From Candidatus Nanoarchaeia archaeon (GTDB lineage Archaea > Nanobdellota > Nanobdellia > Woesearchaeales > UBA525): a stretch of DNA of 64,000 nucleotides. The stretch is from positions 1 through 64,000 of the forward strand of contig JANQNB010000018.1 in the NCBI GenBank assembly GCA_028279755.1, written 5' to 3'. A model generated the notes under the pieces. It ran no database searches, was not told the origin of the DNA, and worked only from the letters and a program-made list of their open reading frames with translations. The number at the start of each line of letters is the position of its first letter. Within the stretch, counting starts at the first letter, position 1. Both the position numbers and the translations under genes were made by a program. Shown here in pieces: positions 41,402-50,190 of this stretch.

Positions 41402-41857
41402 ATGTCACGCATGCATTCACGGAAAAAGGGCAAGAGCGGCTCGACAAAGCCGGCAAAGCTTGCCAAGCCCACCTGGGCAACACGGAAACCGAAAGAAGTC
41501 GAGATGCTTGTGGTCAAGTATGCCAAGGAAGGCAAGACTGCCAGCCAGATCGGCCTGTACTTGCGAGACGAGTACGGCGTCGCGAGCGTGAAGCTCACGA
41601 CCGGCAAGAGCATCAAGAAGATCCTGGAAGAGAAGAAGCTCGCGCCGGAACTGCCGGATGATCTCATGGCCTTGATGCGCAAGGCTGTCCTGATCCGGAA
41701 GCACATGGAAGAGAACAAGAAGGACATGCCAGGCAAGCGCGGCCTGCAACTGACAGAAAGCAAGATCATGCGGCTGGCGAAGTACTACAAGCGCACCGGC
41801 GCGCTGCCTGCTGACTGGAAGTACGACCCAGAGCGGATTAAGTTGTATGTTGAGTAG
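41402..41857 (+). CDS. rps15: 30S ribosomal protein S15, archaeal type
   Basis: 151 residues, the normal archaeal length with the N-terminal extension ([18 protein letters not shown]). The S15 core is seen as [28 protein letters not shown] and [21 protein letters not shown] near the C terminus. It binds the central domain of 16S rRNA. Hairpin copy G and tRNA-Pro follow downstream on the same strand. Confidence 0.96.
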   Translation: MSRMHSRKKGKSGSTKPAKLAKPTWATRKPKEVEMLVVKYAKEGKTASQIGLYLRDEYGVASVKLTTGKSIKKILEEKKLAPELPDDLMALMRKAVLIRKHMEENKKDMPGKRGLQLTESKIMRLAKYYKRTGALPADWKYDPERIKLYVE

Positions 41858-41867
41858 GCATACTGCG

Positions 41868-41916
41868 CCGTTGCCGCCTTGGCGCGACATACGAAGTGAG
41901 AGCGCCGCGGCAACGG
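41868..41916. repeat. Dispersed hairpin element, copy G (reverse orientation)
   Basis: CCGTTGCCGC, bulge CTT, GGCGC, 16-nt loop, GCGCC, GCGGCAACGG. On the minus strand it has the same core and loop as copy C, with a different but fully complementary outer stem. It starts 10 nt after the S15 stop. Confidence 0.87.
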
Positions 41917-41946
41917 GAAACTCTTTCCTAATTTCCTTTTTTTATC

Positions 41947-42040
41947 GGGCCTGTAGTGTAGCTTGGTATCACATGCGGTTCGGGGCTAGCTCCGTGCGGC
42001 GAAAAGCCGCATAACCGGAGTTCAAATCTCCGCAGGCCCA
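41947..42040 (+). tRNA. tRNA-Pro (anticodon CGG) with intron
   Basis: Acceptor GGGCCTG/CAGGCCC, D arm GTGTAGCTTGGTATCAC, anticodon stem TGCGG/CCGCA, T arm CGGAGTTCAAATCTCCG. The mature anticodon loop would be TTCGGGG. About 21 nt (roughly 41988-42008) interrupts the anticodon arm at the canonical 37/38 position, with CGGGG/CTCCG pairing that gives a bulge-helix-bulge for the archaeal splicing endonuclease. Ligation would need RtcB (19805). Confidence 0.9.
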
Positions 42041-42042
42041 GT

Positions 42043-42064
42043 TCGAGCCTTAGCGAGAGCTCGA
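42043..42064 (+). terminator. Hairpin after tRNA-Pro
   Basis: TCGAGC, ten-base loop, GCTCGA, 2 nt after the tRNA discriminator base. Possible termination or processing signal; no T-run follows. Confidence 0.35.
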
Positions 42065-42113
42065 GTGCAGCCTCATACACAACAATTAAATAGAGTCCTG
42101 AAAAAAGCAACGC

Positions 42114-42665
42114 ATGCTCGAACTCCTCTACACGAAAGCACTCGTGATCCACATCCTGGCGGCGATGGTCGGTGTCGGCACAGTAACAGTTACCGATTAC
42201 CTGCACGTGCTCGGTATTCGTGACCCGACAATCGAACGTCACGCGCACCCATTATTCCCGCTTTTTGCGCGGCTGATCGTCATCGCACTCCTCTTGATCT
42301 ATATCACCGGCATCGTCATGGTGCTGGCAAAACCCGCGCTCTTATCCTCAACATTGTTCAGGACAAAGCTCCTCCTGGTCATCATCGTCACTCTCAACGG
42401 CTTCTGGCTTCACAAGAAAGTGTTTCCTATGATTGAGGCATGCGAAGAACGCGGACATTGCCCCCGAAACATTGTCTACATCGCGGCGATCGCTGGCAGT
42501 ATTAGTATCATCACCTGGTATGCTATCGTCGTGCTTGCCATCACGAAATCGCTGGGCTACCATCCGCTGCTCTTTTTGCTGCTCTATGCGATTGCGATAG
42601 CCATTGCGTATACAGTGGCAGTGCATTTCGAGAAGCGCCAATATAGGAAGCATAGCAACAATTAA
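42114..42665 (+). CDS. Five-TM membrane protein
   Basis: 183 residues with about five hydrophobic helices. The first (ALVIHILAAMVGVGTVTVTDYLHVLG) contains a His and resembles helices of small heme or copper-related membrane proteins, but the family is not certain. Short loops, one with a pair of Cys (EACEERGHC). An AATTAAATAG box lies near 42085. No function assigned. Confidence 0.6.
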   Translation: MLELLYTKALVIHILAAMVGVGTVTVTDYLHVLGIRDPTIERHAHPLFPLFARLIVIALLLIYITGIVMVLAKPALLSSTLFRTKLLLVIIVTLNGFWLHKKVFPMIEACEERGHCPRNIVYIAAIAGSISIITWYAIVVLAITKSLGYHPLLFLLLYAIAIAIAYTVAVHFEKRQYRKHSNN

Positions 42666-43933
42666 TCTTTGCAGGCAGAAGAGATGTTCTCAAACAATGT
42701 CGGGATCTTCGCAACCGGGATGCCGCTATACGCGATGCGCAACAGGCCACTGGGCAGGGCGATCACCCCAGTATCGTAGTCTTTCAGCAGGGTCTGGCGA
42801 ACCTTTTCAGGATCAATACCCTCTTTGAGCTTCAGGCACATGAAATAGCCAGAGTTGAAAGGCAAGGCCTCGAAGTACTCCTGGTACTCCTCATGTTTCT
42901 CCAGAACCTCTTTCACCTTTTCGTATCGGGCTTTGAGAGTGTTGAGTTTTTGGAGTTTTTCTCTCTGGTGGTCAGGATCCTTGAGTGCCTGTAAGAGCAG
43001 ACTCTGTCCCGGATGGTTGCAATTGCTCACAGTCGCGCGGATCGTGCCTGCGGTCTTCTCCACCAAGGCCTGATAAGCGTCGCTGTCAAGGCCCCAGGCG
43101 CCATAGGTCAAGAAACCGATGCGGAAGCCCCACATGAACTCCTCCTTCGTCGCTCCATCAACCTTCACAGCCAGCACAGACTTATGGAGATTCGCCAGTT
43201 TGGCGAACAGGCTCTCCTGCATGCCGTCAGCGTATTGCAGGCCGAAATAAGCGTCATCCAGAATCACGAAGATTTTATCGCCGGCTTCAGCATTCTCTTT
43301 GATCACAGCCAGGATCGCCTCTGCTTCCTGTTCTGTAGGGGTATAGCCGCTGGGATTGTTCGGGAAGTTGAGGAGAAGGATCTTCTTGCCTTCGCCACGG
43401 CCAAGTGCCTCTTTGAGGCCCTCTGTGTTGAATTCGCTGCCTTTGAATGTCTCGAAGGGCACGAGCTTGCCGCCATGGATGTGCTCGAAGATGCGCTTGT
43501 AATTGCCCCAGAACAGGTCTGGCAAGACAATCTCAGTGCCTGGATCGACAAAGAGCGAGCCAATCAGGCTGAGACCGTGTGTCAAGCCGGCAGTGACGAT
43601 CGGCAGGCTGATCTCGCTGTTCAGGCTTGGATTCTTTGCTTTGAGCTCTGTTTTCCAGGCTTCACGAAGCGCCATGACGCCCATGCCCGGCGCGTAGGGG
43701 TAGGCTGCCTTGGGCTCTACATCCAAGTGCGATGCAACCGCTGGCAGGCGCATAGGCGTGCCATCATCCCCAACCGCGGTACCGATCGTCGCATCCAGCT
43801 CCTTGCCGCGCGCATCGAGTGTCTGCTGCAATATCCCGAGCCGTGGCCAGAACGCAGCCTTGCCTTTCTTTGACAAGAGCGCAAGCGCTGTGCCTTTGAG
43901 TGTTTTGTTCAGCGCATCTGCCTGGGGATTCAT
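42662..43933 (-). CDS. PLP-dependent aminotransferase, class I/II
   Basis: 423 residues from ATG 43933, fixed by a TATA box at 43956-43968; the long open frame upstream is not credible protein. Fold type I features: PYAPGMGVMALREAW, TAGLTHGLSLIGSLFVDPGTEIVLPD, NFPNNPSGYTPT, ILDDAYFGLQY (PLP-binding Asp and Tyr), VDGATKEEFMWGFR (probable Schiff-base Lys) and a late RIAYSG Arg for the carboxylate. Substrate unknown. Confidence 0.85.
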   Translation of the reverse strand: MNPQADALNKTLKGTALALLSKKGKAAFWPRLGILQQTLDARGKELDATIGTAVGDDGTPMRLPAVASHLDVEPKAAYPYAPGMGVMALREAWKTELKAKNPSLNSEISLPIVTAGLTHGLSLIGSLFVDPGTEIVLPDLFWGNYKRIFEHIHGGKLVPFETFKGSEFNTEGLKEALGRGEGKKILLLNFPNNPSGYTPTEQEAEAILAVIKENAEAGDKIFVILDDAYFGLQYADGMQESLFAKLANLHKSVLAVKVDGATKEEFMWGFRIGFLTYGAWGLDSDAYQALVEKTAGTIRATVSNCNHPGQSLLLQALKDPDHQREKLQKLNTLKARYEKVKEVLEKHEEYQEYFEALPFNSGYFMCLKLKEGIDPEKVRQTLLKDYDTGVIALPSGLLRIAYSGIPVAKIPTLFENISSACKD

Positions 43934-43955
43934 GCTGGCACAGGTTCTCTCCAGG

Positions 43956-43968
43956 ACTATATAAAATC
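43956..43968 (-). promoter_or_regulatory. TATA box for the aminotransferase gene
   Basis: AGATTTTATATAG (minus strand) about 25-28 nt before ATG 43933. It decides the start. Confidence 0.6.
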
Positions 43969-44009
43969 TTGGGGAAAGGAAGATAAAGGGGTGTTTCCCA
44001 GAATTCTGT

Positions 44010-44579
44010 ATGGGTGTCAGGGCGGTGCTAGCAGCAGCGACGCTGGTCGTAGCACTCACACGGCCCGGGCTTGCGGCCGAACCGCCGGCTGAGGCTGCTC
44101 CAGCCATACCTGAAGTGCCTGCCTGCGACTGCCCATCACCAGAGCCACCAAACGAGGACATGCCTTATGAGCACTTCTTCAACGGCTGCTATGATCTTGA
44201 GGCGAAGAAACTGCTCGGTTGGCTGCATGTGACAGGCCAACTGAAGAATGAAGAGGCTACAATCGACATTCGCAGTCCTATTGATCGTCAGGTAGCCGGT
44301 TTCTATCCTGGTGGCATGATTGATTTTGACTATACTGGCGCAGAAGTTCCTGTGCGGGTCAGTGGCTGGTTCAACGGCCAGGAAGGCTATATCTGCATCA
44401 ATGATTTGATCGACAATGAGTGGGTAACTGAGATGCGTCGTATTGAGATCAAGAAATGGAAAGAGGTAGATGGCGGCTATAATCTCCGCTTCGATATTCA
44501 AGGCTTGCCGTTCACCGTCAAGCTGAAAATGCGCCCATGCAACCCTGTCATCGCTGCAGGGCCAGATTATGCGCAGTGA
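44010..44579 (+). CDS. Secreted protein of unknown function
   Basis: 189 residues. A signal peptide (VRAVLAAATLVVALTRPGLAAE) is followed by a Pro/Glu-rich stretch with Cys (PACDCPSPEPP) and a beta-rich domain (LLGWLHVTGQL, VRVSGWFNGQEGYICINDLID). Four or more Cys suggest disulfides or metal binding outside the cell. Its 3' end overlaps the 3' end of the convergent GT3 gene by 32 nt. Confidence 0.6.
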   Translation: MGVRAVLAAATLVVALTRPGLAAEPPAEAAPAIPEVPACDCPSPEPPNEDMPYEHFFNGCYDLEAKKLLGWLHVTGQLKNEEATIDIRSPIDRQVAGFYPGGMIDFDYTGAEVPVRVSGWFNGQEGYICINDLIDNEWVTEMRRIEIKKWKEVDGGYNLRFDIQGLPFTVKLKMRPCNPVIAAGPDYAQ

Positions 44580-46344
44580 TGTAGTTATCCACGAATTCTT
44601 CCCAATCGCAGAGCTGGCTCAATTCCTTGGCTGCGATCTTGTGCTGCACACGGTCGGTGTGGCTGATCTTTGTGAATTCCAGGAGCTTCTTGGCGAAATC
44701 CTCGACAACTTCTTCCCGTTTCCGGCCCAGGCGGTGCAGGACTGTGATGCCAGCATTCTCTTCTGGCAGGTGAGGCTCGATGAACTGTCCGAAACCGGCC
44801 AGATCGGTTGTCAGAGCGGCGACGCCCATCGCTCCAGTCTCCAAGGGCGTGTAGCCCCAAGGCTCGTAATAGCTCGGGAACAGGCCCAGATGGGTGCCGG
44901 CAATTGCGTCATAATACGGCAGGTTGACCAGGCCGTCATTGCCATCAAGATACACAGGCTGCACGATCACTTTCACCCGGTCGTCTTCACGATTATCCAA
45001 GCCTGCAGCATGCAAGGCTGCGATGGTCTCGTCCTGTTCCTCGTTCGGCAGGTAATTCGTGCATAAGGGCGGATTCCCCTGCCGCTTGAACTGCAGCAGG
45101 TCCTTCTTCATCTCCTTCAGGAACTCCTTGGTGAACAAGGTCTCGCCTGTGACGTCTTTCTGCGCCAGGAAGTCGTACAGGACCTTCTGAAGGATGTTAT
45201 CAGCGTTGTAATGGATATAGCTCGTGATGTGATTGTGGTAGTTCTTGTTCTCCAGGAGCTCGACCTTGACGCCTGCGTGTTCCATTGGGATCCAGAAGAA
45301 CACGGAAACCGTGCGCTTGTCGTCCCCTTCTTCCTGAAGCAGCTCGTTCAGCCGCGCAAGCGCCTGTATCGTGAGGTCCAGCCCTTTGTTCTTGAACTCG
45401 TACCGGCCGGTAATGAAGAAGATGAGGTTGTGCTCCAACGGGAAGAGATAATACGGGAAAAAGTAATAGGTGAGGAAGCGCCGCAGTTCTTCGCGACACG
45501 TGAGGTGCTTGATGCTGGTTTCCTCAAACGTGGGGAAGCGCTCCACATCCAGGCCGTTCAGCACGAGCACGTCAGGCTTCCTGCCAAGTAGTTTCTCAGC
45601 CTCCATGCCGGTGATCGCGCTCACGGTTGTGAACGTGTCGCAAGTATGGGCGCACGCAGTCTCTGTCAGGTGCTTGGCCTGCACCCCGTGCTTGTACGCC
45701 TCTTCAGTGCCGTTGATGTGCTCGAGCATCTCATAGAGGGGCTCTCCAGAGCCGCAAATAGCCCTTCCGAGCATGGTCGCGTGTGTCGTGAACACGGTTC
45801 GGAAGCTGCTGCCCACGTTCTTGAGGAAGAGGATGCCTGCGCCAGTCATCCATTCGTGGAAATGCGCCACGAGCCGCTTCTTGCCCAGGCTGTTCTCCAG
45901 GGCTGCCAGCAGCTTGGCCACTGCTGCAGAGAAGATCACAGGCTCTTCGTAGTCCCAGCCGGCATTGAGGCTGTCGACCTTGTAATGTTTCCAGAGCTCT
46001 GCCTTGAGCTTGTCCTTCTGCTCCTTGAGCTTGGTGAAATCGATGAGTATGACTGCAGGCTCTCCTTTGATCTGCCAGATGCCATAATAGCACGTGATCC
46101 CTTCCTGAGCCAGGGCCTTGAAAGCCTTTGCCACGTCTTTCGGCGGCACCTGTTCCTCTAGCTCGAGCGCGGCTTTCTTCTCAAAATACGGGCCGATGAG
46201 TGTGTAATGGCGATAGCGCTGCTTCATCACAGCGGCTTTGCTCTTCAGCACCGTGTGGATCCCGCCGACCTTGTTGCAGACCTCCCACGAGACCTCGTAG
46301 AGGTACTCTGCGCTGGGTTCCACCTGCTTTTTGTCTTTTGCCAT
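44548..46344 (-). CDS. Glycogen synthase, GT3 (eukaryote-like) family
   Basis: About 598 residues; GTG 46353 is an alternative start. N terminus YEVSWEVCNKVGGIHTVLKSKA is the hallmark of GT3 glycogen synthases of the yeast/animal type. HFHEWMTGAGILFLK, TFTTVSAITGMEAEKLLGRKPDVLVLNGLD and the C-terminal FPSYYEPWGYTPLETGAMG donor-site motif support it. It should extend alpha-1,4-glucan from UDP- or ADP-glucose. Last gene of the glycogen operon. Confidence 0.9.
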   Translation of the reverse strand: MAKDKKQVEPSAEYLYEVSWEVCNKVGGIHTVLKSKAAVMKQRYRHYTLIGPYFEKKAALELEEQVPPKDVAKAFKALAQEGITCYYGIWQIKGEPAVILIDFTKLKEQKDKLKAELWKHYKVDSLNAGWDYEEPVIFSAAVAKLLAALENSLGKKRLVAHFHEWMTGAGILFLKNVGSSFRTVFTTHATMLGRAICGSGEPLYEMLEHINGTEEAYKHGVQAKHLTETACAHTCDTFTTVSAITGMEAEKLLGRKPDVLVLNGLDVERFPTFEETSIKHLTCREELRRFLTYYFFPYYLFPLEHNLIFFITGRYEFKNKGLDLTIQALARLNELLQEEGDDKRTVSVFFWIPMEHAGVKVELLENKNYHNHITSYIHYNADNILQKVLYDFLAQKDVTGETLFTKEFLKEMKKDLLQFKRQGNPPLCTNYLPNEEQDETIAALHAAGLDNREDDRVKVIVQPVYLDGNDGLVNLPYYDAIAGTHLGLFPSYYEPWGYTPLETGAMGVAALTTDLAGFGQFIEPHLPEENAGITVLHRLGRKREEVVEDFAKKLLEFTKISHTDRVQHKIAAKELSQLCDWEEFVDNYITAHNLALQR

Positions 46345-46349
46345 CAGCC

Positions 46350-47000
46350 TCACACAAAGATGCTGATGACCCGCCCGAGAATCACGCCCAGGATCAGGCC
46401 TATCAGGAATCCGAAAACGAACTGCTTCACCAGGAAGTGCATGTGCTCAGCATGGGTCACTGGCTTGTCGACCTTTTCCGTGATCGGTACGTGTCCCGGA
46501 TCTGTCGTTGTGACCGGCTCTCCCGGTGTTCTCGCCGCCTCCAGGTCTTCCTTGCTGGGCAGGACGCTCTCAGACGGGGTCTCGAATTCCACGCCTTCCG
46601 CGCTTTGCATCTCCTTGTCCCAGTCTGCCTCGTGCACTTCTGGTGCTGGCTCTGGCTGCGGTGCGTCTGCATCAAGGGTCTCGCCCATCTCTGGCTGCTG
46701 CGAGAACAGCTGTTCCTCAATACGCACCTGGAGATCGTCGCCCTTGGCCGCGTCAGGATAGAGCGCCTCGTTCAGGATTTCGACGCTTTCAACGATGCTC
46801 GAAACAGCGCGGAGCTTGTTCGCGAGTTCCGCTTGCTCGAGCACGCCTTCGATCCAGGCGGCGAAGTCGTTCTTCTCCTCATTCACATGGCTGTAGAACT
46901 CGTCATAGGAGATGCTCTCGATCTTTCCCTTGAGCTCTTCGAGATTCTGGACACTTGTTCCGTCTTGGAAGTGGAAGCGTCTCTCTTCTTCTAATTCCAC
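46350..47000 (-). CDS. DUF5752 protein with C-terminal membrane anchor
   Basis: About 216 residues from GTG 47000 (GAGGGGTGAG just upstream; GTG 47009 is alternative). The N-terminal domain (FHFQDGTSVQNLEELKGKIE, NEEKNDFAAWIEGVLEQAELANKL) matches the domain in the next gene. A Pro/Glu-rich linker follows, then one transmembrane helix at the C terminus (FVFGFLIGLILGVILGRVISIFV). It may tether the glycogen enzymes or granule to the membrane; this is inference. Confidence 0.7.
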   Translation of the reverse strand: MELEEERRFHFQDGTSVQNLEELKGKIESISYDEFYSHVNEEKNDFAAWIEGVLEQAELANKLRAVSSIVESVEILNEALYPDAAKGDDLQVRIEEQLFSQQPEMGETLDADAPQPEPAPEVHEADWDKEMQSAEGVEFETPSESVLPSKEDLEAARTPGEPVTTTDPGHVPITEKVDKPVTHAEHMHFLVKQFVFGFLIGLILGVILGRVISIFV

Positions 47001-47021
47001 TGTTCTCACCCCTCTTGCGGC

Positions 47022-47456
47022 CTATTTGCGCTTCTTCAAGGCCTTATCCGCTACGTGCTTGTATATCGTGAACTGGAGATGTTTCGGCCCGGTGACGCCG
47101 ACAAGTTTCTCTGCCAGTTCGATGTCCTCAAACACGTGCTTCACCCAATTGTAAAAGTCATTCTTCTCTTCTGCCACGTGATAGTCGAAGATCTCCTGCT
47201 CGATGCGATCCATGACCTCAGCGAGTTCTTTCACGTTCTGCACGCGCTCGCCGTTCACGAAGTAGAAATGCTGATGCTCTGGCATGTGCTGGATGTCGTA
47301 CACGCTCAGGCTGAGCTTGGGCTTGCCGACCTTCTTGCCAGCGGCCTTCGCAGCTTTTTTTGCCGCTTTCTTAGGCGCCTTTTTTGCAGCTTTCTTGGCT
47401 GCTTTCTTCGCAGGCTTTGCGGTCTTCTTCACGGTTTTTGTTTTAGCTTTAGCCAT
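47022..47456 (-). CDS. DUF5752 domain with histone H1-like Lys/Ala-rich N terminus
   Basis: 144 residues. The first 46 are an AKKAAKKAPKK-type tail like histone H1 C termini, then a DUF5752 domain (FYFVNGERVQNVKELAEVMDR, VAEEKNDFYNWVKHVFEDIELAEKL). GAGGTGG lies just upstream of ATG 47456, and the GH57 stop is 1 nt before it. The basic tail could bind a polyanion such as nucleic acid or phosphorylated glycan. Role unknown. Confidence 0.75.
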   Translation of the reverse strand: MAKAKTKTVKKTAKPAKKAAKKAAKKAPKKAAKKAAKAAGKKVGKPKLSLSVYDIQHMPEHQHFYFVNGERVQNVKELAEVMDRIEQEIFDYHVAEEKNDFYNWVKHVFEDIELAEKLVGVTGPKHLQFTIYKHVADKALKKRK

Positions 47457-47457
47457 C

Positions 47458-48720
47458 CTACCACCTCTTTTTGCCCTCAGGGGCTGTAACCAGGAGCTTG
47501 CTGGGCTGCTCTGTGAGCTGCAGTGCCGTCTTCTCAGGCGCTGCCTTGACCCGGAGCACCATGTCGTTCAGGACGTTCATGAACGCGATATAGCCCTCAT
47601 ACGGCGTGTCGTACGGGTTGAAGTATTTGTGCACATCGCCGTCTGAGAACCACTTGGTGCACATGTAGTAGAAATGATCGCTCGTAGTGAGCTTTTTCCA
47701 GTCGTTGATCAGCTGGGCATCGCCGGACGCGAGGACCTTGTCCCTGATCCGGTACAGCTCATCGATTGAGGTGTGCTGCATCTTATTGCCGAGCCAGGCG
47801 CTGAGATCGCGCTCGATATCGGCCCAGGAGACGAAATTGTGGATGTCCAGCACGCCGACAGGCTCGTAGGCTTCCGCAACCTCGCTCGGGGTCTTGAAGT
47901 CATTGTCCGGGTGCCTGAGCAGGTCGTCTGGCAGGCGCTCCATGAACTCGAAGATGCCGGTGTCTTCCCACTGGTGCTCGCCAAAGGTCTCGTAGTCCAT
48001 GAAGAGGTTGATCACATTGCCGTTCCCATTGACGTTATTGATCCATTCGCTGTACTTGTCGACTGTGAGCGGGTGCTCGTTCCAGCCCTTATTGCTGAAC
48101 CGGAAGGCGACATCATCGCTGAGCTTGTAGTTCTTGAGCAGAAGTTTGATCTTTGGCGCGGTAACGGCTGTGTACAGGAAATTCGGGGATTTCCAGCCCA
48201 GGATGTGATCCGCGCCCTCTGCGAGAATGGCCTTGAACCCCTGCTCTTCCATGTGATGCGCGAGTTCGTTGCTGAAGATGAGCTCGGTATTGCGGAACAC
48301 GGTTGGCTGTTGTCCGAAGAGTTCCTTGATCTTGGCTGCGTGCGCCGCGACCTGTTCGTCGAACTCCTCCTTGTTGTACAGGAAGCTCAGGCTGTGGTAA
48401 TAAGTCTCGGCCAGGAATTCGACGCACCCAGTGCGAGCGAGCGCTTTGAAGCTTTCCAGGACTTCTGGAGCGAAGCGTTCGAACTGCTCCATGGCAGTGC
48501 CGCTGAGCGAGAAGCTCACCTTGAACCTGCCCTTATGGCGCTGGATCAGCTTGAGCAGGAGCGCGTTCATGGGCAGGTAGCATTTCTTCGCCACTTTCTG
48601 CATGACTTCCCGGTTCTTGACTTCGTCGTAATAGTTGCGTTGGTTGCCGATATCGAACACGCTGTACTTCCGCAATCGTTCGGGCTGATGGACCTGGAAA
48701 TAGAAGCAAATGCTCACCAT
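47458..48720 (-). CDS. Glycoside hydrolase family 57 (alpha-amylase/glucanotransferase-like)
   Basis: 420 residues. N terminus ICFYFQVHQPERLRKYS has the conserved HQP; the catalytic-nucleophile region resembles LAHHMEEQGFKAILAEGADHIL, and a later acid lies in LFMDYETFGEHQW. GH57 enzymes act on alpha-1,4-glucans as amylases, branching enzymes or 4-alpha-glucanotransferases. Its position between two glycogen synthases supports glycogen remodelling or breakdown. The start overlaps the GT4 gene by 7 nt. Confidence 0.9.
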   Translation of the reverse strand: MVSICFYFQVHQPERLRKYSVFDIGNQRNYYDEVKNREVMQKVAKKCYLPMNALLLKLIQRHKGRFKVSFSLSGTAMEQFERFAPEVLESFKALARTGCVEFLAETYYHSLSFLYNKEEFDEQVAAHAAKIKELFGQQPTVFRNTELIFSNELAHHMEEQGFKAILAEGADHILGWKSPNFLYTAVTAPKIKLLLKNYKLSDDVAFRFSNKGWNEHPLTVDKYSEWINNVNGNGNVINLFMDYETFGEHQWEDTGIFEFMERLPDDLLRHPDNDFKTPSEVAEAYEPVGVLDIHNFVSWADIERDLSAWLGNKMQHTSIDELYRIRDKVLASGDAQLINDWKKLTTSDHFYYMCTKWFSDGDVHKYFNPYDTPYEGYIAFMNVLNDMVLRVKAAPEKTALQLTEQPSKLLVTAPEGKKRW

Positions 48721-49949
48721 GCGCCGCTCACCTCATGATAGATCTGTTGGACTTCCTGCGCGACTGAGTCCCAGTTGAAACTCTGCACCTCGATATTGCC
48801 CTCATGGCGCAATTGCTGGTGCATCGTGCCATAGTGGAGTGCTGCGAGGATCTTGTTCGCGATGTCTTCGACGTCCCAGAAGTCGACTTTGAGCGCGTTG
48901 TTCAGGACTTCGGAGATGCCGCTCTGCTTGGAGATAATGACTGGCGTGCCCTGGTACATCGCTTCCAGGGGCACGAGTCCGAATGGCTCGCTCACGCTCG
49001 GCATGACGAACAGGTCGGCCATGCGGTAGAGCTTGTCGCCTTCTTCGCGTGCGACAAAGCCGGGGAAGATGACCTTCTTGCCGATCCCCATCTCAGCCGC
49101 GCGTTCGATCATGCGGGGCAGCATGTCACCTGAGCCTGCCATGATGAACTTGACATTCGGATCGACTTCCAGGACCTTGCGTGCCGCTTCCAGAAAATAA
49201 TCAGGGCCTTTCTGCAGGGTGACCCTGCCGAGGAAGAGCACGACCTTGTCCTGCGCCTTGATCTGGAAGGTCTCTGGCAAGGCCGGGCGTTGGTTGAATT
49301 CCACTGCGTTGTAGACCACGCTGATCTTGTTGGGATCGATGAAGTACTGGTGCACGCACCGGTTCTTGATCAGATTGCTCACCGTGAGAACGCGATCCGC
49401 GAAGAGCATTCCCTTGCGCTCGATCGCATAGACACGCGGGTCTGCATGGTTCCCGCCGGTCTTGTCGAACTCTGTGATGTGGACGTGGACGACCATGGGT
49501 TTTCCTGTCAGTTCTTTGAGCTTCATCGCAGCCGGGAAGGTGGTCCAGTCGTGCGCGTGGATGACATCGAATTCGATGCCGAGCTCCTGGACGATCATCG
49601 CCACCTTCTCTGCGAACCGTTCGATCTCGGTCAGGAGGTTGTGGCCGTAGAGCTTGCCGGCTTTTCCTCCTGTTTCGCGCAGCACCTTCTCGTACCATGC
49701 CTGGTATTCCGGCATGCCTTCGTACGCGCCGAGCAGGCTTGCGATCTTCGCCAGCTTGATCCTGCCATCCGCAATCAGGTTGTCCGCGACCATCAGGTTG
49801 ACAAAGTCAGCCGAGACATTGCGCGGTCCTGACGGCATGATGTACGTGACCTCGACGTCTCGCTGCGCTAACGCTTTGGTCAACGAATAGCATACAGTTC
49901 CAACGCCGCCGGCGAAGTAGGGCGGGAACTCCCACCCTAACATCAGCAC
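48714..49949 (-). CDS. GT4/GT5-like glycosyltransferase (glycogen synthase-like)
   Basis: About 411 residues from GTG 49949 with AGAGGTGAGGAG upstream; the frame is open to 50087, but a TATA box at 50056-50068 lies inside that extension. MLGWEFPPYFAGGVGTVCY at the N terminus, VIHAHDWTTFPAAMKLKE, FLGRVTLQKGPDYFLEA and VSEPFGLVPLEAMYQG (donor-site Glu pair) define the GT-B fold. First gene of the glycogen operon, transcribed divergently from the regulator at 50211. Confidence 0.87.
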   Translation of the reverse strand: MLMLGWEFPPYFAGGVGTVCYSLTKALAQRDVEVTYIMPSGPRNVSADFVNLMVADNLIADGRIKLAKIASLLGAYEGMPEYQAWYEKVLRETGGKAGKLYGHNLLTEIERFAEKVAMIVQELGIEFDVIHAHDWTTFPAAMKLKELTGKPMVVHVHITEFDKTGGNHADPRVYAIERKGMLFADRVLTVSNLIKNRCVHQYFIDPNKISVVYNAVEFNQRPALPETFQIKAQDKVVLFLGRVTLQKGPDYFLEAARKVLEVDPNVKFIMAGSGDMLPRMIERAAEMGIGKKVIFPGFVAREEGDKLYRMADLFVMPSVSEPFGLVPLEAMYQGTPVIISKQSGISEVLNNALKVDFWDVEDIANKILAALHYGTMHQQLRHEGNIEVQSFNWDSVAQEVQQIYHEVSGAW

Positions 49950-50055
49950 CTTCAGTCTCCTCACCTCTCTTCCCGAAGGAAGTAACCCCCTTTTACTGCG
50001 ATCGGACAGGCCGGGATCTACCCGTCTGTTGTCCCGAACCAGTATCGGTCTGACC

Positions 50056-50068
50056 GAATTTAAAAATG
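50056..50068 (-). promoter_or_regulatory. TATA box of the glycogen operon
   Basis: CATTTTTAAATTC (minus strand). Predicted transcription start near 50035 leaves a leader of about 85 nt before GTG 49949. Confidence 0.5.
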
Positions 50069-50104
50069 TTCTGGTTTCAGTAGCCATTTTTCTCGTCGAT
50101 ACGG

Positions 50105-50124
50105 CCTGGTTACATATAACCAGG
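50105..50124. promoter_or_regulatory. Palindromic operator candidate of the glycogen operon
   Basis: CCTGGTTA, CATA, TAACCAGG: perfect 8-bp arms, about 37 bp upstream of the operon TATA box, in the gap shared with the divergent winged-helix regulator. Confidence 0.5.
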
Positions 50125-50144
50125 TATAAATTAAGTATTTCAAT

Positions 50145-50163
50145 AGTTATTAAGTAAATAACT
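50145..50163. promoter_or_regulatory. Second palindrome in the regulator/glycogen gap
   Basis: AGTTATT, five bases, AATAACT. It lies just upstream of the regulator TATA box (50177-50190), a position suited to autoregulation. Confidence 0.4.
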
Positions 50164-50176
50164 GATTAACTACCAC

Positions 50177-50190
50177 AAAATTTAAATATG
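50177..50190 (+). promoter_or_regulatory. TATA box for the winged-helix regulator
   Basis: AAAATTTAAATATG about 27 nt before ATG 50211. Confidence 0.55.

Noticed and set aside
42662-44161. A 499-residue version of the aminotransferase
   Set aside because: The first 76 residues are Ser/Gly/Ala low complexity and lie upstream of the TATA box and over the divergent secreted-protein gene; the start is ATG 43933.
48714-50087. The longer form of the GT4 glycosyltransferase
   Set aside because: Its start would lie upstream of the operon TATA box at 50056-50068, and the extra residues are unlike the family N terminus.
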